NCBI GenBank assembly: GCA_958298945.1
Contig: OY282605.1
Span: forward strand, 111,844,267-111,908,266
Length of the DNA stretch: 64,000 bases
From: Atherix ibis
Taxonomy: Eukaryota; Arthropoda; Insecta; Diptera; Athericidae
Direction: 5' to 3'
Of the stretch, positions 1-11,649 are shown in pieces; position 1 is the stretch's first letter; each line of letters begins with the position of its first letter. Position numbers and translations under genes: made by a program. The notes below the pieces were generated by a model. The model saw only the letters and a list, made by a program, of their open reading frames with translations, had not been told where the DNA came from and made no database searches.

Positions 1-1
1 C

Positions 2-85
2 GGGAATGCTAAAGAGCATGATGGAACGGAAGATGAACAACAGAACCACCATTGGCACCATTGGCACCAGCAGTCTGCACAGTAG
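2..85 (+). CDS. Possible 3'-terminal coding fragment (unidentified, cut by window edge)
   Basis: From base 2 one frame stays open for 27 codons and then meets TAG at 83-85. The peptide is rich in Asp/Glu and then His, Trp and Gln (HHWHHWHQQ). The stretch is much richer in GC than the DNA after it, and an AATAAA lies near 185, as expected for a short 3' UTR. No family is recognised. A fragment this short, with low-complexity composition, could also be chance, so this is only a candidate last exon of a plus-strand gene starting left of the window. Confidence 0.25.
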   Translation, partial: GNAKEHDGTEDEQQNHHWHHWHQQSAQ

Positions 86-1860
86 TTAGTAAATCAAAAA
101 ATGGCAATAAATTTCGACATAATTCAATTATGTACACCTGTTATCGAGTGGCATGATTTAACACCAACTATTTGATTACACGACAATAAAGTCAAAATAA
201 TTATTTTAATCTGGTTTACAAGTAATACGGCCTTGAGCAGATCGATGGATGGATACCAATGGGCGCAATTTTCCATTTTCTTTGTAATATTTTTTTTTTC
301 TTTTTCTAATTTATTGTTGTTGTTATTTTTTTTTTGTTAATTTTTTTTATTTTATTTTCATTTATTATTGTATTGTAATTGGTTCGAATAGAAATTTCAA
401 GAAGAGGAGCGTTGAACGCTAAAATTAAGTTGTTTGCCATCCGCGCCATCATTTATTCCAGTTTGTAGTCTAATTGCAGGCACAAATGCTAACTGAGGCA
501 GGAGCTGGAATCGATGCTGTGAAGCTATGATGATGGTAGCAGTGTTGTCGTAATCATAAAACTATCGAGTATAGGTTAATGCCTTCTTTGAAATTTCAGT
601 TTCAAAAGGTATTCGTTTCGAAATACTACCAATATGAATTGCGATTTATTTGATTAATGTACTCTGGATTTAATAATGGAGGCAAAATACAAAATGATCT
701 CAACAGAAACCTTGATCTTGGACATGACTGTTACGTGGATGACCTCAGTTTCGAGTTTCGACATTGACTACGATTTCGATTCCATTTTATTGTTGGTGGT
801 TACCTTTTAGTTGATATTGACTTGATTTGTATGATTGCGTTCAAATTTTTAATATAGCTTTGTCATTGGTATTGATAATGAAAATGCCCACTTTTCAACG
901 TACAAATTATGTCTGAAAGTAAATAAAACAATAAAGAAAAATCAAAATATTTAACGTTAAAACAGTTCATTTATTTTATATTTAGTTAAATTATTGAATA
1001 TTACCTTCATTATAGAATGTACAATTAGTTTGAATAGTTTTTTGTTATTATCGTTTTATTAAATTATAATTTTCTGAGTCATTTTTAAACTTGAAAGTTA
1101 ACGTGAACTCTCAAAGTGATCATTTTAATAATGCACTCAACCGTTTTGAAGGAAATTTGATAGTATAACTTAGAGAAAATAACAGAAAAAAGGTGACTAT
1201 AACTTAAATTTTGATTATTTTTTGAAAATCACTTGACAGAATAATAATTTTATTAATTGAGATAATACTTGTTCCAAGTATTGTTGTCTCTATAATATAT
1301 GACTACACGTACTATTTTGAATAGTATTAAATAAGATTCATTGCGTTGGAATTGATAATATAAAGAAGATTTGGCTTGACATAATAATATCTGATGTAAG
1401 CTTGTGATAGAAAATATCCTTCGATCAGTTGACGTACTAAGCCCTGTCTTGAATTGAAATGAGTTAATGAATACTATTTTTATTTTAAACAATTTTATCT
1501 ATTTAACCATTTTGTCTATTAATAGTTATACAAAAAATGCATATAATCTCATTACAGTTTAAATGGTTTCTTTCTTATATTTATAGAATTAATATGGACT
1601 AAATATTTTCTTGCAGTCTCTATACGTTTTTTTACTATAGTCTAATAAATATTTAAATGTAATACGTAAATTTTTAATTGGAATTAATTTTGCAAATATT
1701 TTTGCTTTTGAAATATTATTATTTTTATAATCGGTTTCATTCTTAATTAACTGGGGGAACTTTTCAGTTGCAAAAATTTGCAAGATTATAGAAATCATTT
1801 AACATTAAATATATAATTACGCTATACCTTTCTAGATGAATGGTAGAAGCTGTATTATGA
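86..1860. other. AT-rich DNA without recognisable genes
   Basis: I see no conserved coding sequence here. Poly(T)-rich tracts lie at about 285-360. A somewhat GC-richer patch at about 400-560 could be UTR or regulatory DNA, but nothing in it is diagnostic. The short open frames around 1253-1798 have the composition of random AT-rich sequence. Confidence 0.5.
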
Positions 1861-2582
1861 TAAATGGTTAGCCATTTTGAAGTTTAAAATATACAATCCT
1901 GCAATTTGACAGCTATTAAAAATAGACAATATTTATCCTGAATAGACACATCAGACAACACTATAATTTTGACAGGTTTTATTCGACAGCTGTCACAGCA
2001 CGTTTATGAAACTTCAGTCTAATTAGATTTTTGTTATGGAGCAGTACACTGTAACCGAACGCACTCAATTTGTTCTTTCGAATGACTGAGAGTGTGGAGG
2101 ATTTTTGGCAAAAAATCATTATGACTGATGAGAAGCGCGTTTCATGTTAAACAGAATCGTAAACAAATAAAATTATCGGTTTTGCACGACTAAACACCCT
2201 CAAATTATTTAAGAAGTACCTCTTTACGGACAAAAAGTTACTAAGTCTGTTGATATTGTTCTCTTTTAAAGATAAACGTGCTCAAGTAACAACTATCAAT
2301 CAGGAGCGTTATCGGAATATGATAACCTTTTTTTAATGGCATCTATTCGTGAAATGGTATGGATCACTTCTAGTTCCAACAACAAAAAACACAATCGATT
2401 TTTTGAAGCCATTGTTCCTTGATCGTTTGATATCAAATTTGACTTGACGCCATCGTACTTTTTCCTGTAGGGTTACTTGAAATCAAAGGCTTGCATCATA
2501 AGCCAAATATAAGGCCAATATTCGTCAGGAAATAGCCATCATACCTTCCGAAACACTTAGAAATGTGTGAAAAACAGTCATA

Positions 2583-3867
2583 TAAGGTGTAGTATAAAAG
2601 AAATCCATTATTTTTGCATTAAATTGAAGGTACCTCTATAGCATAGATAGAATGATACGGTCAAATATGCACCGTTTTGTTCGATAACTTGTTGCCATTT
2701 TGGAGGTAATTTCATAATGCCTCTCTCATAGAAACCCTCGTCCCTATTGGCAAAAAACTGGGACAGTCGATTTTCACAATCTTCTCTTGAGGCGAATTTT
2801 TCACCTGCAAAATCATTCGTCATAGACAGGAAGATGTGGTAATCACTTGGTGCCAGGTCCGGACTATAAGGTGGATGCATAAGAACATCCCAACCAAGGT
2901 CCCGCAACTTCTGGCGAGTCACTATCGATGTATGCGGCCTGGCGTTGTCCTGATGGAACACAATTCCTCTCCTATTGGCCAAAGCAGGCCGCTTCTGGGC
3001 GATTGCTTCTTTCAGACGGTCCAATTGTTGACAGTGTAGGTCCGAATTAAGAGTTCGGCCGTAGGGGAGCAACTCATAGTAGATGATTTCCTGCCAGTCC
3101 CACCAAACACACAGCAAAACCTTCCTGGCTGTCAATCCTGGCTTGACCACCGTTTGCGCCGGGGGACCGCGATTTGACCACGACCGTTGTCGCTTGACGT
3201 TGTCGTAAGTGACCCACTTTTCATCACCAGTAACCATCCGCTTCAGAAATGGATCGATATTGTTGCGATTCAGCAGCGATTCGCAGATGGAAATTCGGTC
3301 CATGAGGTTTTTTTGCGATAACTCGTGTGGCACCCATACATCGAGCTTCTTTTTGTATCCAGCCTTATTTAAGTGGTTCCAAACGGTTTTTTGTGCAATG
3401 TTTAGCTCCTGGGCAATCGAAACAGTGCTTACGTGACGGTCGGACTCGACAATTTCCATTATTTTATCGACATTTTCGACAATTGGCCTTCCAGAGCGTG
3501 GTGCATCTTTGACGTCAAAATTACCGGAACGGAATTGACGAAACCAAAATTGCGCATGATTGGCTGTTACAGTATCAGGACCATAAACACTATTCACATT
3601 TTCAGCTGCCTGGCTTGCGTTTTCGCCTTTATCGAAGAAAAACTGTAAAATATGGCGTATTTTCTCTTTGTTGGTGTCCATCTTTGACGCGTGCTAAAAA
3701 AATACTGAGTCAAGTTATCACAAAAACTGTATGAGAAACTTTTTTAGTACGAAATTTTATCTTTCTAACGCCATCTAGTGCAACCCGATCGCACTTTTAA
3801 AACGGGAGATACAGACTCCTAAAGCCATCTATTGGCAAAATAATGGACTACTTTTTACTACACTTTA
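2583..3867 (-). mobile_element. Mariner element, apparently full length
   Basis: The element is 1285 bp. Its inverted ends read TAAGGTGTAGTATAAAAG on the left and TAAAGTGTAGTAAAAAG on the right as seen from the other strand. The similarity continues through TCCATTATTTT, giving terminal repeats of about 30 bp. It is flanked on both sides by TA (2581-2582 and 3868-3869), the normal mariner target duplication. Size, ends and one uninterrupted transposase ORF all fit a complete mariner. It sits inside an older mariner relic. Confidence 0.9.
2608..3681 (-). CDS. Mariner transposase, intact ORF (357 aa)
   Basis: This is a DNA transposase that excises and inserts its element at TA. The ORF is uninterrupted and starts at ATG (MDTNKEK). 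An N-terminal helix-turn-helix region includes TVSIAQELNIAQKTVWNHL. The WVPHEL linker follows, then the catalytic blocks VTGDEKW, HQDNARPHT and YSPDLAPSDYH. Exactly 34 residues separate the second and third Asp, giving the D,D34D signature. Length is close to the usual 345-355 aa, with a slightly long C-terminal tail that runs almost to the left terminal repeat. The sequence is closest in feel to the mellifera/vertumnana side of the family; that assignment is from memory and needs a tree. All visible catalytic residues are present, so the copy may be recent or still competent. Confidence 0.92.
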   Translation of the reverse strand: MDTNKEKIRHILQFFFDKGENASQAAENVNSVYGPDTVTANHAQFWFRQFRSGNFDVKDAPRSGRPIVENVDKIMEIVESDRHVSTVSIAQELNIAQKTVWNHLNKAGYKKKLDVWVPHELSQKNLMDRISICESLLNRNNIDPFLKRMVTGDEKWVTYDNVKRQRSWSNRGPPAQTVVKPGLTARKVLLCVWWDWQEIIYYELLPYGRTLNSDLHCQQLDRLKEAIAQKRPALANRRGIVFHQDNARPHTSIVTRQKLRDLGWDVLMHPPYSPDLAPSDYHIFLSMTNDFAGEKFASREDCENRLSQFFANRDEGFYERGIMKLPPKWQQVIEQNGAYLTVSFYLCYRGTFNLMQK

Positions 3868-4055
3868 TATTACGCCATTCGAGCTCAGTGCAACTAATTG
3901 CACGATATCATATTTAAGAAGTGATCATAATAAATCTCCTTGAAGAGAATTATATGATTTTTTACTTGCAGTAAAAAAATTGTTATTTTGTATGATTTTT
4001 TTTCAACAACAAAATATGTCTATCTAATATGGCCCACCCCATAGGTTATTTGAAT

Positions 4056-4939
4056 TATCATACAATTTGTTATAATCGTAAAGACGTTCTACAAAAGTAA
4101 TGGTTCTTCCGTAGCTACGTTTTCGGTCTTTGGAAGGAGTTTATAGGCGTTATAATGCGGTTTATTGCGGTCTCACTGAGTACCCCAAAGGGCATAGTTG
4201 CCATGTATAGAGATCCAAAAACCCACAAGTACATTAAGAAGTTAATTTATCCGTGAAAAGTGTCATTATAATATGACGGTGTCATTGACCCTTAGTTTTT
4301 GAAAATGAAAAAGGAGATTACCTAATATTTTAGTCCAAACTTAAGTATTTTTATTTGGACTATATGTGATATCAACAAAACGATATCACAAGCGATACAA
4401 CACTACATATTTTGGCTTTATTCCCAGGACGCGATATTTTTCGAAATTTGGTGATGTCAATTGGTCTCTAAGATTATGCCATTTGACGCCGATGGATTTT
4501 TCTTAAATAGATATGCAAAAATACATGCTCACGTAGAAAATATTTAAATTTTAAAGTATTTAAAAACCAGCATTTGTCAAGCAATCCTTCGAATTAAAGC
4601 CCAAAAAATGTGAAAAAGTAATTAAAAATTTAATTTTTCTGCAAGAAGTTTTTTGTAGCTATTTGAGTAATTTTATACTTTATGCAAAATGGAAAAATTT
4701 ATGTAATAAAATAAATTAAAATCTATATTGTTTAGTATGATTTATTTAGTTTGACTTTTTAAAGCATAATTTGAATAAACTTTCAATTGTACCATTTTTA
4801 AGGAACTGTTCAGTGATTTAGTTTTTATATGAACTTATATTAACTCAATTTTTGAAGGTATCTATTTTTGAAATATTTGAAAATTGTTTTATTTTATTTG
4901 TATACATTAATCGCCTTTAAAGCATTACTTTAAGGCAAC
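4056..4939. other. AT-rich DNA, nothing recognised
   Basis: A mildly GC-richer patch at about 4090-4260 does not match any family I know. The rest is AT-rich spacer between two mariner insertions. Confidence 0.45.
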
Positions 4940-4941
4940 TA

Positions 4942-5848
4942 AAGGGTTTTCGAATAAGAGTGATACGATTTCTTTTTTAAAAAGAACACACACTAATTGT
5001 GAAGGAAATTTAAATGTTTTTTATTTAATGTAAAGTACAATCGATACAATTAAGTTCTGAATAAAACGTCATTCAAATGGCCTCCACGACTTCTTTTGCA
5101 GGAACAAATTTGATGAACCCAATTTTCGAGCACTTTTTCCACTAAATCAAGTCGTATGTCATGAATAGCACGTTCAATATTGACTTCTAAAGCTTGAAGA
5201 GAGTCTGGTTTATTGCAAAAGATCAATGACTTCAAATAACCCCACAAGAAATAGTGTAATGGTGTTAAATCACAACTTCTTGGAGGCCAGTCAATGTCAC
5301 AATTTCTTGAAATAATCGAATCTCCAAACTTTTCTCGCAAAAATTCGGTTGCTGCACGTGCTGTGTGGCACGTAGCTCCGTCTTGTTGGAACCAGATGTT
5401 GTCAAGATCAACTTCTTCCAATTTCAGCCATAAAAAGTTGGTTATCATCGATCTATACCGCTCTCCATTGACAGTAACGGTGTTACCAGCTTCATTTCGA
5501 AAGAAGTATGGACCGATGATTCCACCAGACCGAAAACCACACCAAACTATCAATTTAGGTGAATGTAATGGGTGTTCATGAATAATTTATGGATTTTCTT
5601 CGCACCAGAATCGACAGTTTTGTTAATTTACCGCACGACTCAGATGAAAGCGGCAGCACGAAAAGTTGCAATTGGAGAACGATTATTTTGATAATAAAAT
5701 TGAATAATTTGTAAACGTTGTTCTTACGTATATCGCTCCATGATTAAATTGTAAATATCACTAAATACAATGAAAAATGACAGATCATGACATATTACAA
5801 ATGGCCGAAACGTCACTTAGAAATCATATCACTCTTATTGGAAAACCC
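4942..5848 (-). mobile_element. Internally deleted mariner, rosa-like
   Basis: The ends are inverted repeats of about 26 bp: GGGTTTTCGAATAAGAGTGA on the left and GGGTTTTCCAATAAGAGTGA on the right, both continuing into GATTTCT. TA lies just outside each end (4940-4941 and 5849-5850). At about 907 bp it is shorter than a full element. The minus strand has an N-terminal start (MERYT, near 5741) followed soon by stops, and then the C-terminal part of the transposase. The DNA-binding middle and the first catalytic block are missing. A non-autonomous relic. Confidence 0.8.
5050..5553 (-). pseudogene. Rosa-like mariner transposase, C-terminal fragment
   Basis: About 167 codons stay open. Visible blocks are IVWCGFRSGGIIGPYFF, WFQQDGATCHTA (second catalytic Asp) and WPPRSCDLTPLHYFLWGY. 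In this family the last block normally reads TPLDYFLWG; here the catalytic Asp is His, so the fragment could not be active even if it were complete. Upstream in the same element only about 28 N-terminal codons remain, with stops and an internal deletion. The fragment's first Met is an internal residue of the original protein, not a true start. Confidence 0.85.
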
Positions 5849-5851
5849 TAT

Positions 5852-7540
5852 GTATACACATTGGCGGAGGCATAGTTTTCACTTTTCATATCAGTGCTAC
5901 AATGCTTTAACTTGAATCGCCTTCAGCACCTCGGTTACACTTCCTTGGATAATATTGAGAATATCAAGATAATGCCCGTTCAAGTGTTTTTTATCCTTAG
6001 AGAGGAAAAAAATTCCCAGGAACTATGTTCAGGTGAAGAAGTGGTTTAAGAAACATCAGTAATCCATTTTTTCCGAAACAAACTTGTTGATGGAGATTGC
6101 TATGTTACAAGGAGCGTTTTTATGGTGAAGCATCCAATTTTTTACTATTTATTATTTGGTAATCTAACTGTCAAAAGCCATATCTCTTTTCTCATTTTCA
6201 ACAGATTTCCATCTCCTTGAGCGAGGTTCGTAGTCTATTACTTCTCAGCCCACCAAAATTGTTTTATGCTGCCAAAATTATATGCTTTTGATAAGGACTC
6301 TTCCTCATAGACTCATTGCAATTTTCCTTTATGCATTCCCCAAGCTTAACAAAATATTGATGGCACATCGTTTAAACATATAATCGATTACTAAATAGTA
6401 GAATTACGTTGTATAGGGTCTCGTAGTTATCAGGTGAGATTGAAAATTATATTACACCTCCAGAATGGACTATCACATAAGTTATACAGAGTAGATTTCC
6501 GCAATGTTGCCAGATCACTCTCAGTGATGGGTAGTCTAATTACATTTCTACCCCACCTCGTATTAAACTTAAGTCCTAATAGCACAAGTAGTACCAACGG
6601 ATATAAGCTTCTTCTTCATATTCCACATGATTGTTATGAGACTTTTAAGTTGTAGATAATTGATTAATTTAAAAAAAAACTGTAATATTAAAATGAGTAA
6701 ACAAATAATATTATTCTTCAAAAAACATTATAAAATTATTTTTATAATTTCCACTAGTAAAAATCTGTTAAAACGAATAAAAAGTATTGCTTTCTACAAT
6801 ATAATAACAGTAATAATTTTAAAATTACACCTTAACTACCAGTAAAAATAAAAATACGAAAGATAATTTTAAAAAGTAAAAAAATTTGTTATTAAAAAAA
6901 CGTACACACAACATGTATCAATTTATTCCATTTAAACTAGGCATCATTTTCAATGAATAAAAATAAAATTAAAAATACTAAATACTAAAAATATAAAAAA
7001 TAATTTAAAAAATTAAAAAATTAATTGTGTCGATTACCGTACGAAAAAGCATAAGCAATAATAATACGAGTAGTGACACAAAACCAAATAATGCAATTGA
7101 AAGACAACATAGAAGATACTTATCGAAAAGTGTCAGTCATTTTATTTTAATCAAGTTTGAATTTTTTTATTATTTTTTTAAAAATTTATTATGGTTTTTT
7201 TTTTGATTGAATAAACACAGATATACGAATATGTATAAGCATTTATGAAATAATATTTATTTTCGGCCTGCAATTGGTTTCTTATATGTGTATGCTTTCT
7301 CCGTAACCCCGTATTCTTTTATTCAACTTATAACCTGATATTGTATGTGCACATGTAAGTTTTAAAACTTACGAGACATATGTTCTTTAGAGTCTATACC
7401 CAGTTAGATGCAGATATAGATCTATGTACATAGGCATGAGTATGGGACTATAAATACAGTACAGTTTGAAATGGTCAAAATTTTACTGTTCTCAATTGTC
7501 CATAAAAGACCGGTAACTATTTAATTTTACTTATTTATTA

Positions 7541-7572
<32 letters not shown>

Positions 7573-10526
7573 GTTTATTCAGGCATATATGAATACATAA
7601 ACATTTATGAATCAAAGACGCAAATTTTCAATAGTTGACCACATATCGTCCAACTTGTAGACAACTCCGATCACTTGAGGTATTCCGTTCTAAAATTTTT
7701 TGGTTTTTGTCAACCAACCAACCATTCATCCATAACACATTCAGGTATTCATTCACCTTCCGTTTTTTTCTTTCTTTGGCATTGATGTCGTTTTCTTTTT
7801 ATTTTGGTTTTGTAATTTTTTTTTTGGTAAATCTTTTGACATTTTGGTACTTGTAAAATTATCTGAACATAACCTCTTATCTATTTAGAGTATTACTTCT
7901 TATTATCAATACATTCAATCGTACAATCGTAAATGCACTCACTCACAGCCAAATAAACAAGTACGAGTATATACCATACATTAAAGACTATCAAATAAAA
8001 TACAGATTTTCATATGTATTTATTTTACTATTATTATTATTATAATTATTATTATTATTTGGTTATTCTTCATCAACTATGAAATTTTATAGCTTAAAGT
8101 GTACGCTTTTATTTTCGAAAAGTATTTTTTCCCCACTATTTTCTTTCTTTTCTTTTTACTAAAACTCTTTATAAATTTCTTCACATTAGTACTAATTCTG
8201 AAAATTATATATAAATAAACATATTTTTTTTTATTTTCAATGTAAATAAAAAATATAAAAATCAAACAGAATTGTTTTGGAAAAAAATCTTTAGAGTAGA
8301 ATTATTTTTGAAAAGATAAGAAGAAAAAAATTGTTGATAAAAAGGAAGAAGAAAATATTGAAAAAAAGCTTTCAAGAGCTTATGAGAGGAAACTCATAAA
8401 ATACTCACGTATTCGGGTGAGCATAACGTTTCAAGAATAGAACCTTGCAATAAAGAAGGCGCAAAAAAAATATATAATAAAATAAAAATCTAAAAAAAAA
8501 AAATAACATAAAGACCTCAGAAGACTATCTTAAGAAATATGGCAAGTTCATTAGTAAGCTGGCCAATTTTTGCGGTCGATTAAATACCCAACAAATGTTG
8601 TGAAGCTTTTTAAAAATTTTGCAATTCTACATTATCTGATATGTCATGTAGGACCAGAAGAAAAATACAACCAAAAAAATCAGTAACAAAAGACCAAAAA
8701 AAATATGCTATAAAAGGTATACAAAATGCATACAGTAAAAAATCGAAATGATTGCACTCAAAAGATTTTCATTTTTTTTTAAATGTTGCTTTGCTTATTT
8801 TTTTTCACATAAAATCGTAATTTATTTAGATTTTTTTAAGGTATTCTTTTATATAAATTTCATATTTATCATTTAATTGGGGTTTTAAGGTAATTTATTA
8901 CTAATTACGAATCGATGAAGAGTTGCTCCTTTTCTGAAGAAAATTTCTTGAAAATATATGTAAGATAAATATACCGTCATTTGGATAAAAACCAACCATA
9001 AAAAAATATATTATTGATAATCTTCATTATTCATTGTACAGAAATAAACACGAGTCAACGAAAAAAAACATTTTATTTTTTTGTTCAACAACTGCCCTCT
9101 CTGATAAAGGGAGTCGCAATAACAATCAAAGTAATTTTTAATACAATAATCATAATAATGAGCCTGCGAGTTTGTAAAATAAAAATATCAATAATAATAA
9201 CAAAATTAAAATTAAGAAAATTATGTACAACAACAGCAAAAAAAAACATTTTAATTCTCTTCAAAATAAAATAAAACCAACAGAAACCTTCCATATCAGA
9301 CACGATTCACTGAGCACAAATGAACTGCAACATCTTAAATTGTCATAAAACGAGTATAAAATAGCAGAGGCTGGATGTTCTCCCTTAAAAAATAAACCCC
9401 ATCCATAATCTGAACTTCTCTCTAGGGTAATTCAAAACCCTCAACTTACGATCATAATTAAATTATTGATATCTTTTTTGTATGCAAATCTCTAGGCTTA
9501 ATCTACACAGTTTACTACGGAAATTCCTTAAATAATTCGATACAAATTCAATTTTAATAGGCGTGACTGAAAATAATTTTCTGATTAAATATCGTTACTT
9601 CTCTCGTATGCTTTTAATTTAGTTCCTTATTAAATTAGAAAATATTTCTATTAATTAGTGAATAATTAATAAATATTGTAGAATATTGAGTATACGAGTA
9701 TGCAGTTATGTATTTGTGTATATTAATTTTTTTAATACTACATTTATTTATCCCCAGTTATTTGGGTTTTTGAATTTTATTTATATAATATTTGAAGTAA
9801 ATTACACAGAAATAATGCAAGATTTTTTGTTTTCCTTTATTAATTTTACAGATATCTACAACTACACCATATTAACTAGCAGATTTAGATAATGGTATTG
9901 ATTAGATTTATTACAAACTTAGTATAATATTTTAATTAATTTAGGAACTGGTGACACTTAAGTTGTCGATGAATGTGTATATAGAAGAAAACGGAGAATA
10001 GCTCTCGAACAAGAGGATTAGCATGATTGGAAATCGCATACTAATTCCTTTTTTCAAAAAAGATGAGAATAAAACTCTTTATAACGAGATACAGCCACGT
10101 TACGAACAAAAGGGACTTCAAGAGTACATTGAATCATCCTTTTTTGCGAAAATATAACGAAACCTTTTTTTACATTATCTTAATTAGAATACTTTATCGA
10201 GTCTCAGACTTCTTGTCCGTAAGTCCATATTAGATACAAAGTGTGGCTGAAATGTAACGCGATCAGTCTGGCAATATTGTGAACTTCTTCTCCACATAGC
10301 TTGTAGATAGTCCCTTCTAGATGTGCAGTACAAAGTTTCAATCTCGTTCGGTTACTACGCGATCCTATAGAGCGTGATTAGTGAACTTATTTTTTGTAGT
10401 GCTTTAAGCATTTTTATTGTAAGCTTGGTGAATTAGCGAGTTTAATTTAGAAAAAGTTTTTACGAGCCTATGCGGAGCATTCCTCTACGTTTTTTAACAT
10501 AAGTTTTTCTGTGGCATTAAGCTTTT
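5852..10526. other. Long AT-rich stretch with microsatellites, no supported gene
   Basis: No conserved coding sequence is visible. Simple repeats include an (ATT)n run near 7537-7573, another ATT-rich run near 8028-8060, and several poly(A) and poly(T) tracts. Short open frames at 6434-6845, 7635-7856, 9014-9303 and 9686-9892 have AT-driven codon content and no recognisable domain. The DNA from about 10230 may already belong to the mariner relic that follows. Confidence 0.5.
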
Positions 10527-10690
10527 TTGGAGTGTCAAAAAGCAGTAGAAAACAAACCACGGTCGGGAAAGCTTTTAGAATACAAATTTAATGAAAATAC
10601 GGGAAGAGTGAGGGCTCTTGTGAGGTCAGACCATTACTTAATACTGGAACTGATGAGTAAGTCGTTGAAAGAATCAGAAAAACCATTTTT
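10527..10690 (+). pseudogene. Mariner transposase N-terminal relic
   Basis: The readable frame contains AVENKPRSGKL, then ENTGRVRALVRSDH. This matches the linker between the two helix-turn-helix motifs of irritans/SETMAR-like mariner transposases, where the pattern is E(N/D)xPRSGRP...EN..RVR.LV.SDRRL. It breaks down after about 55 codons. No terminal repeats or catalytic domain were found nearby, so this is a small fossil fragment. Confidence 0.6.
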
Positions 10691-10839
10691 TGCGTCGTAT
10701 CGGGTATATAAACACTTGAATGCGGGAAAGTAATGGAAATTATCACTGTCACCATCAGTGATTGCGATATTAACTCGCAGCTTTGCTTCGATACCTGGGA
10801 GTTCACATAGACTCCAGGTTGAGCTTTGGTGAACATCTG

Positions 10840-11640
10840 AGAATCAGGTAAGTCGGGTTGTGAATGTCTTGTCTAAAATCATGCCTAACCATAGAGGATC
10901 CTGACTGAGCCGACGCAGGCTCTTATCCACCGTTATCAGCTCTATAATACGCTATGCAGCCCCTATCTGGACAGAAGCTATGGTGGCGGATACGTACAAA
11001 CGTCGGGTGACTGCGGTATATCGTCGAAGCGCACTTCGAGTCTCGCAAAAATATCGTACCGTCTCGTATGACTCTGTCTGTGTTATCGCTAATATGCCAC
11101 CAATCGAGCTTTTGGCCGATGAAAGAGGCAGAATATATCATCGAGGACAGGAACTATCGACTCACCGTCTGCAGGGAGGAAAGAATTGATACAGTAGCGA
11201 GATAGCAGCGACATTAGGATTTATTAATTAAATTAATATGTATGCATCATCTGATTCCTGAAATCACGTGACGCCTTGGGCATATCTATATCGATTTTGA
11301 TTGGAAGTTAATGCGACATGCCTTAACTGTCTGCCCATGATCGAAGATGTGGACCATGTCTTCTTCCATTAACATAGGTGAGAAACGAAGGAAATGGAGA
11401 TAATAATCGAGCTTTTGTCTTACCTGATCCATGTGACCTTTTCTATATACAAGATTAAAAATCACTTGAAATAACGTCATATTGATAGCGTCGATAACAT
11501 CCATAAAAGTATAACCGAGGAGCTGATTCTGGTTAAAGCCTTGCACCACTGTTTAGAAGAGTGGAAACAATGCCTTCGCCGAATAATGGAAAAATAATGC
11601 CCGCCGATGCATAGCTGCCCAACAAAACTACTTGATAGCA
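10840..11640 (+). pseudogene. R1-like non-LTR retrotransposon relic (3' part of ORF2)
   Basis: Plus-strand frames, with breaks, read through the region after the RT domain. They show SRRRLLSTV, a block like IRYAAPIWTEAM, then YRRSALRVSQKYRTVSYDS and PIELLADERGRIYHR. This is the typical order in R1/TRAS-type elements. Further on, near 11330-11365, IEDVDHVFFH matches the C-terminal zinc-knuckle region (normally EDAEHVFFHCPRF). Several stops and frameshifts separate the blocks. GC content is higher than in the surroundings. Confidence 0.7.
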
Positions 11641-11649
11641 TTGTTGTAT

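Larger units (their letters stand above)
1862..4046 (+). mobile_element. Old, decayed mariner-type relic split by a younger mariner
   Basis: Plus-strand translation from about 2036 gives scattered pieces of a mariner transposase of the kind with an MEQYT-type start. These include an INQERYRNMIT-like block near 2300-2330 and a block matching the family C-terminus near 2460-2580. All are broken by stops and frameshifts. After the inserted element (2583-3867) the C-terminal reading resumes near 3870-3925 with an LHDIIFK-like ending. Imperfect ends resembling GGGTGGGCCAT occur near 1865 and, inverted, near 4025-4045; these could be eroded terminal repeats, so the outer limits are approximate. It is non-functional. 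Confidence 0.6.

Noticed and set aside
9085..9303. 72-codon minus-strand frame that looks like membrane segments
   Set aside because: Runs of Ile, Val and Phe come from AT-rich repeats, and the frame overlaps a similar one on the other strand (9014-9274).
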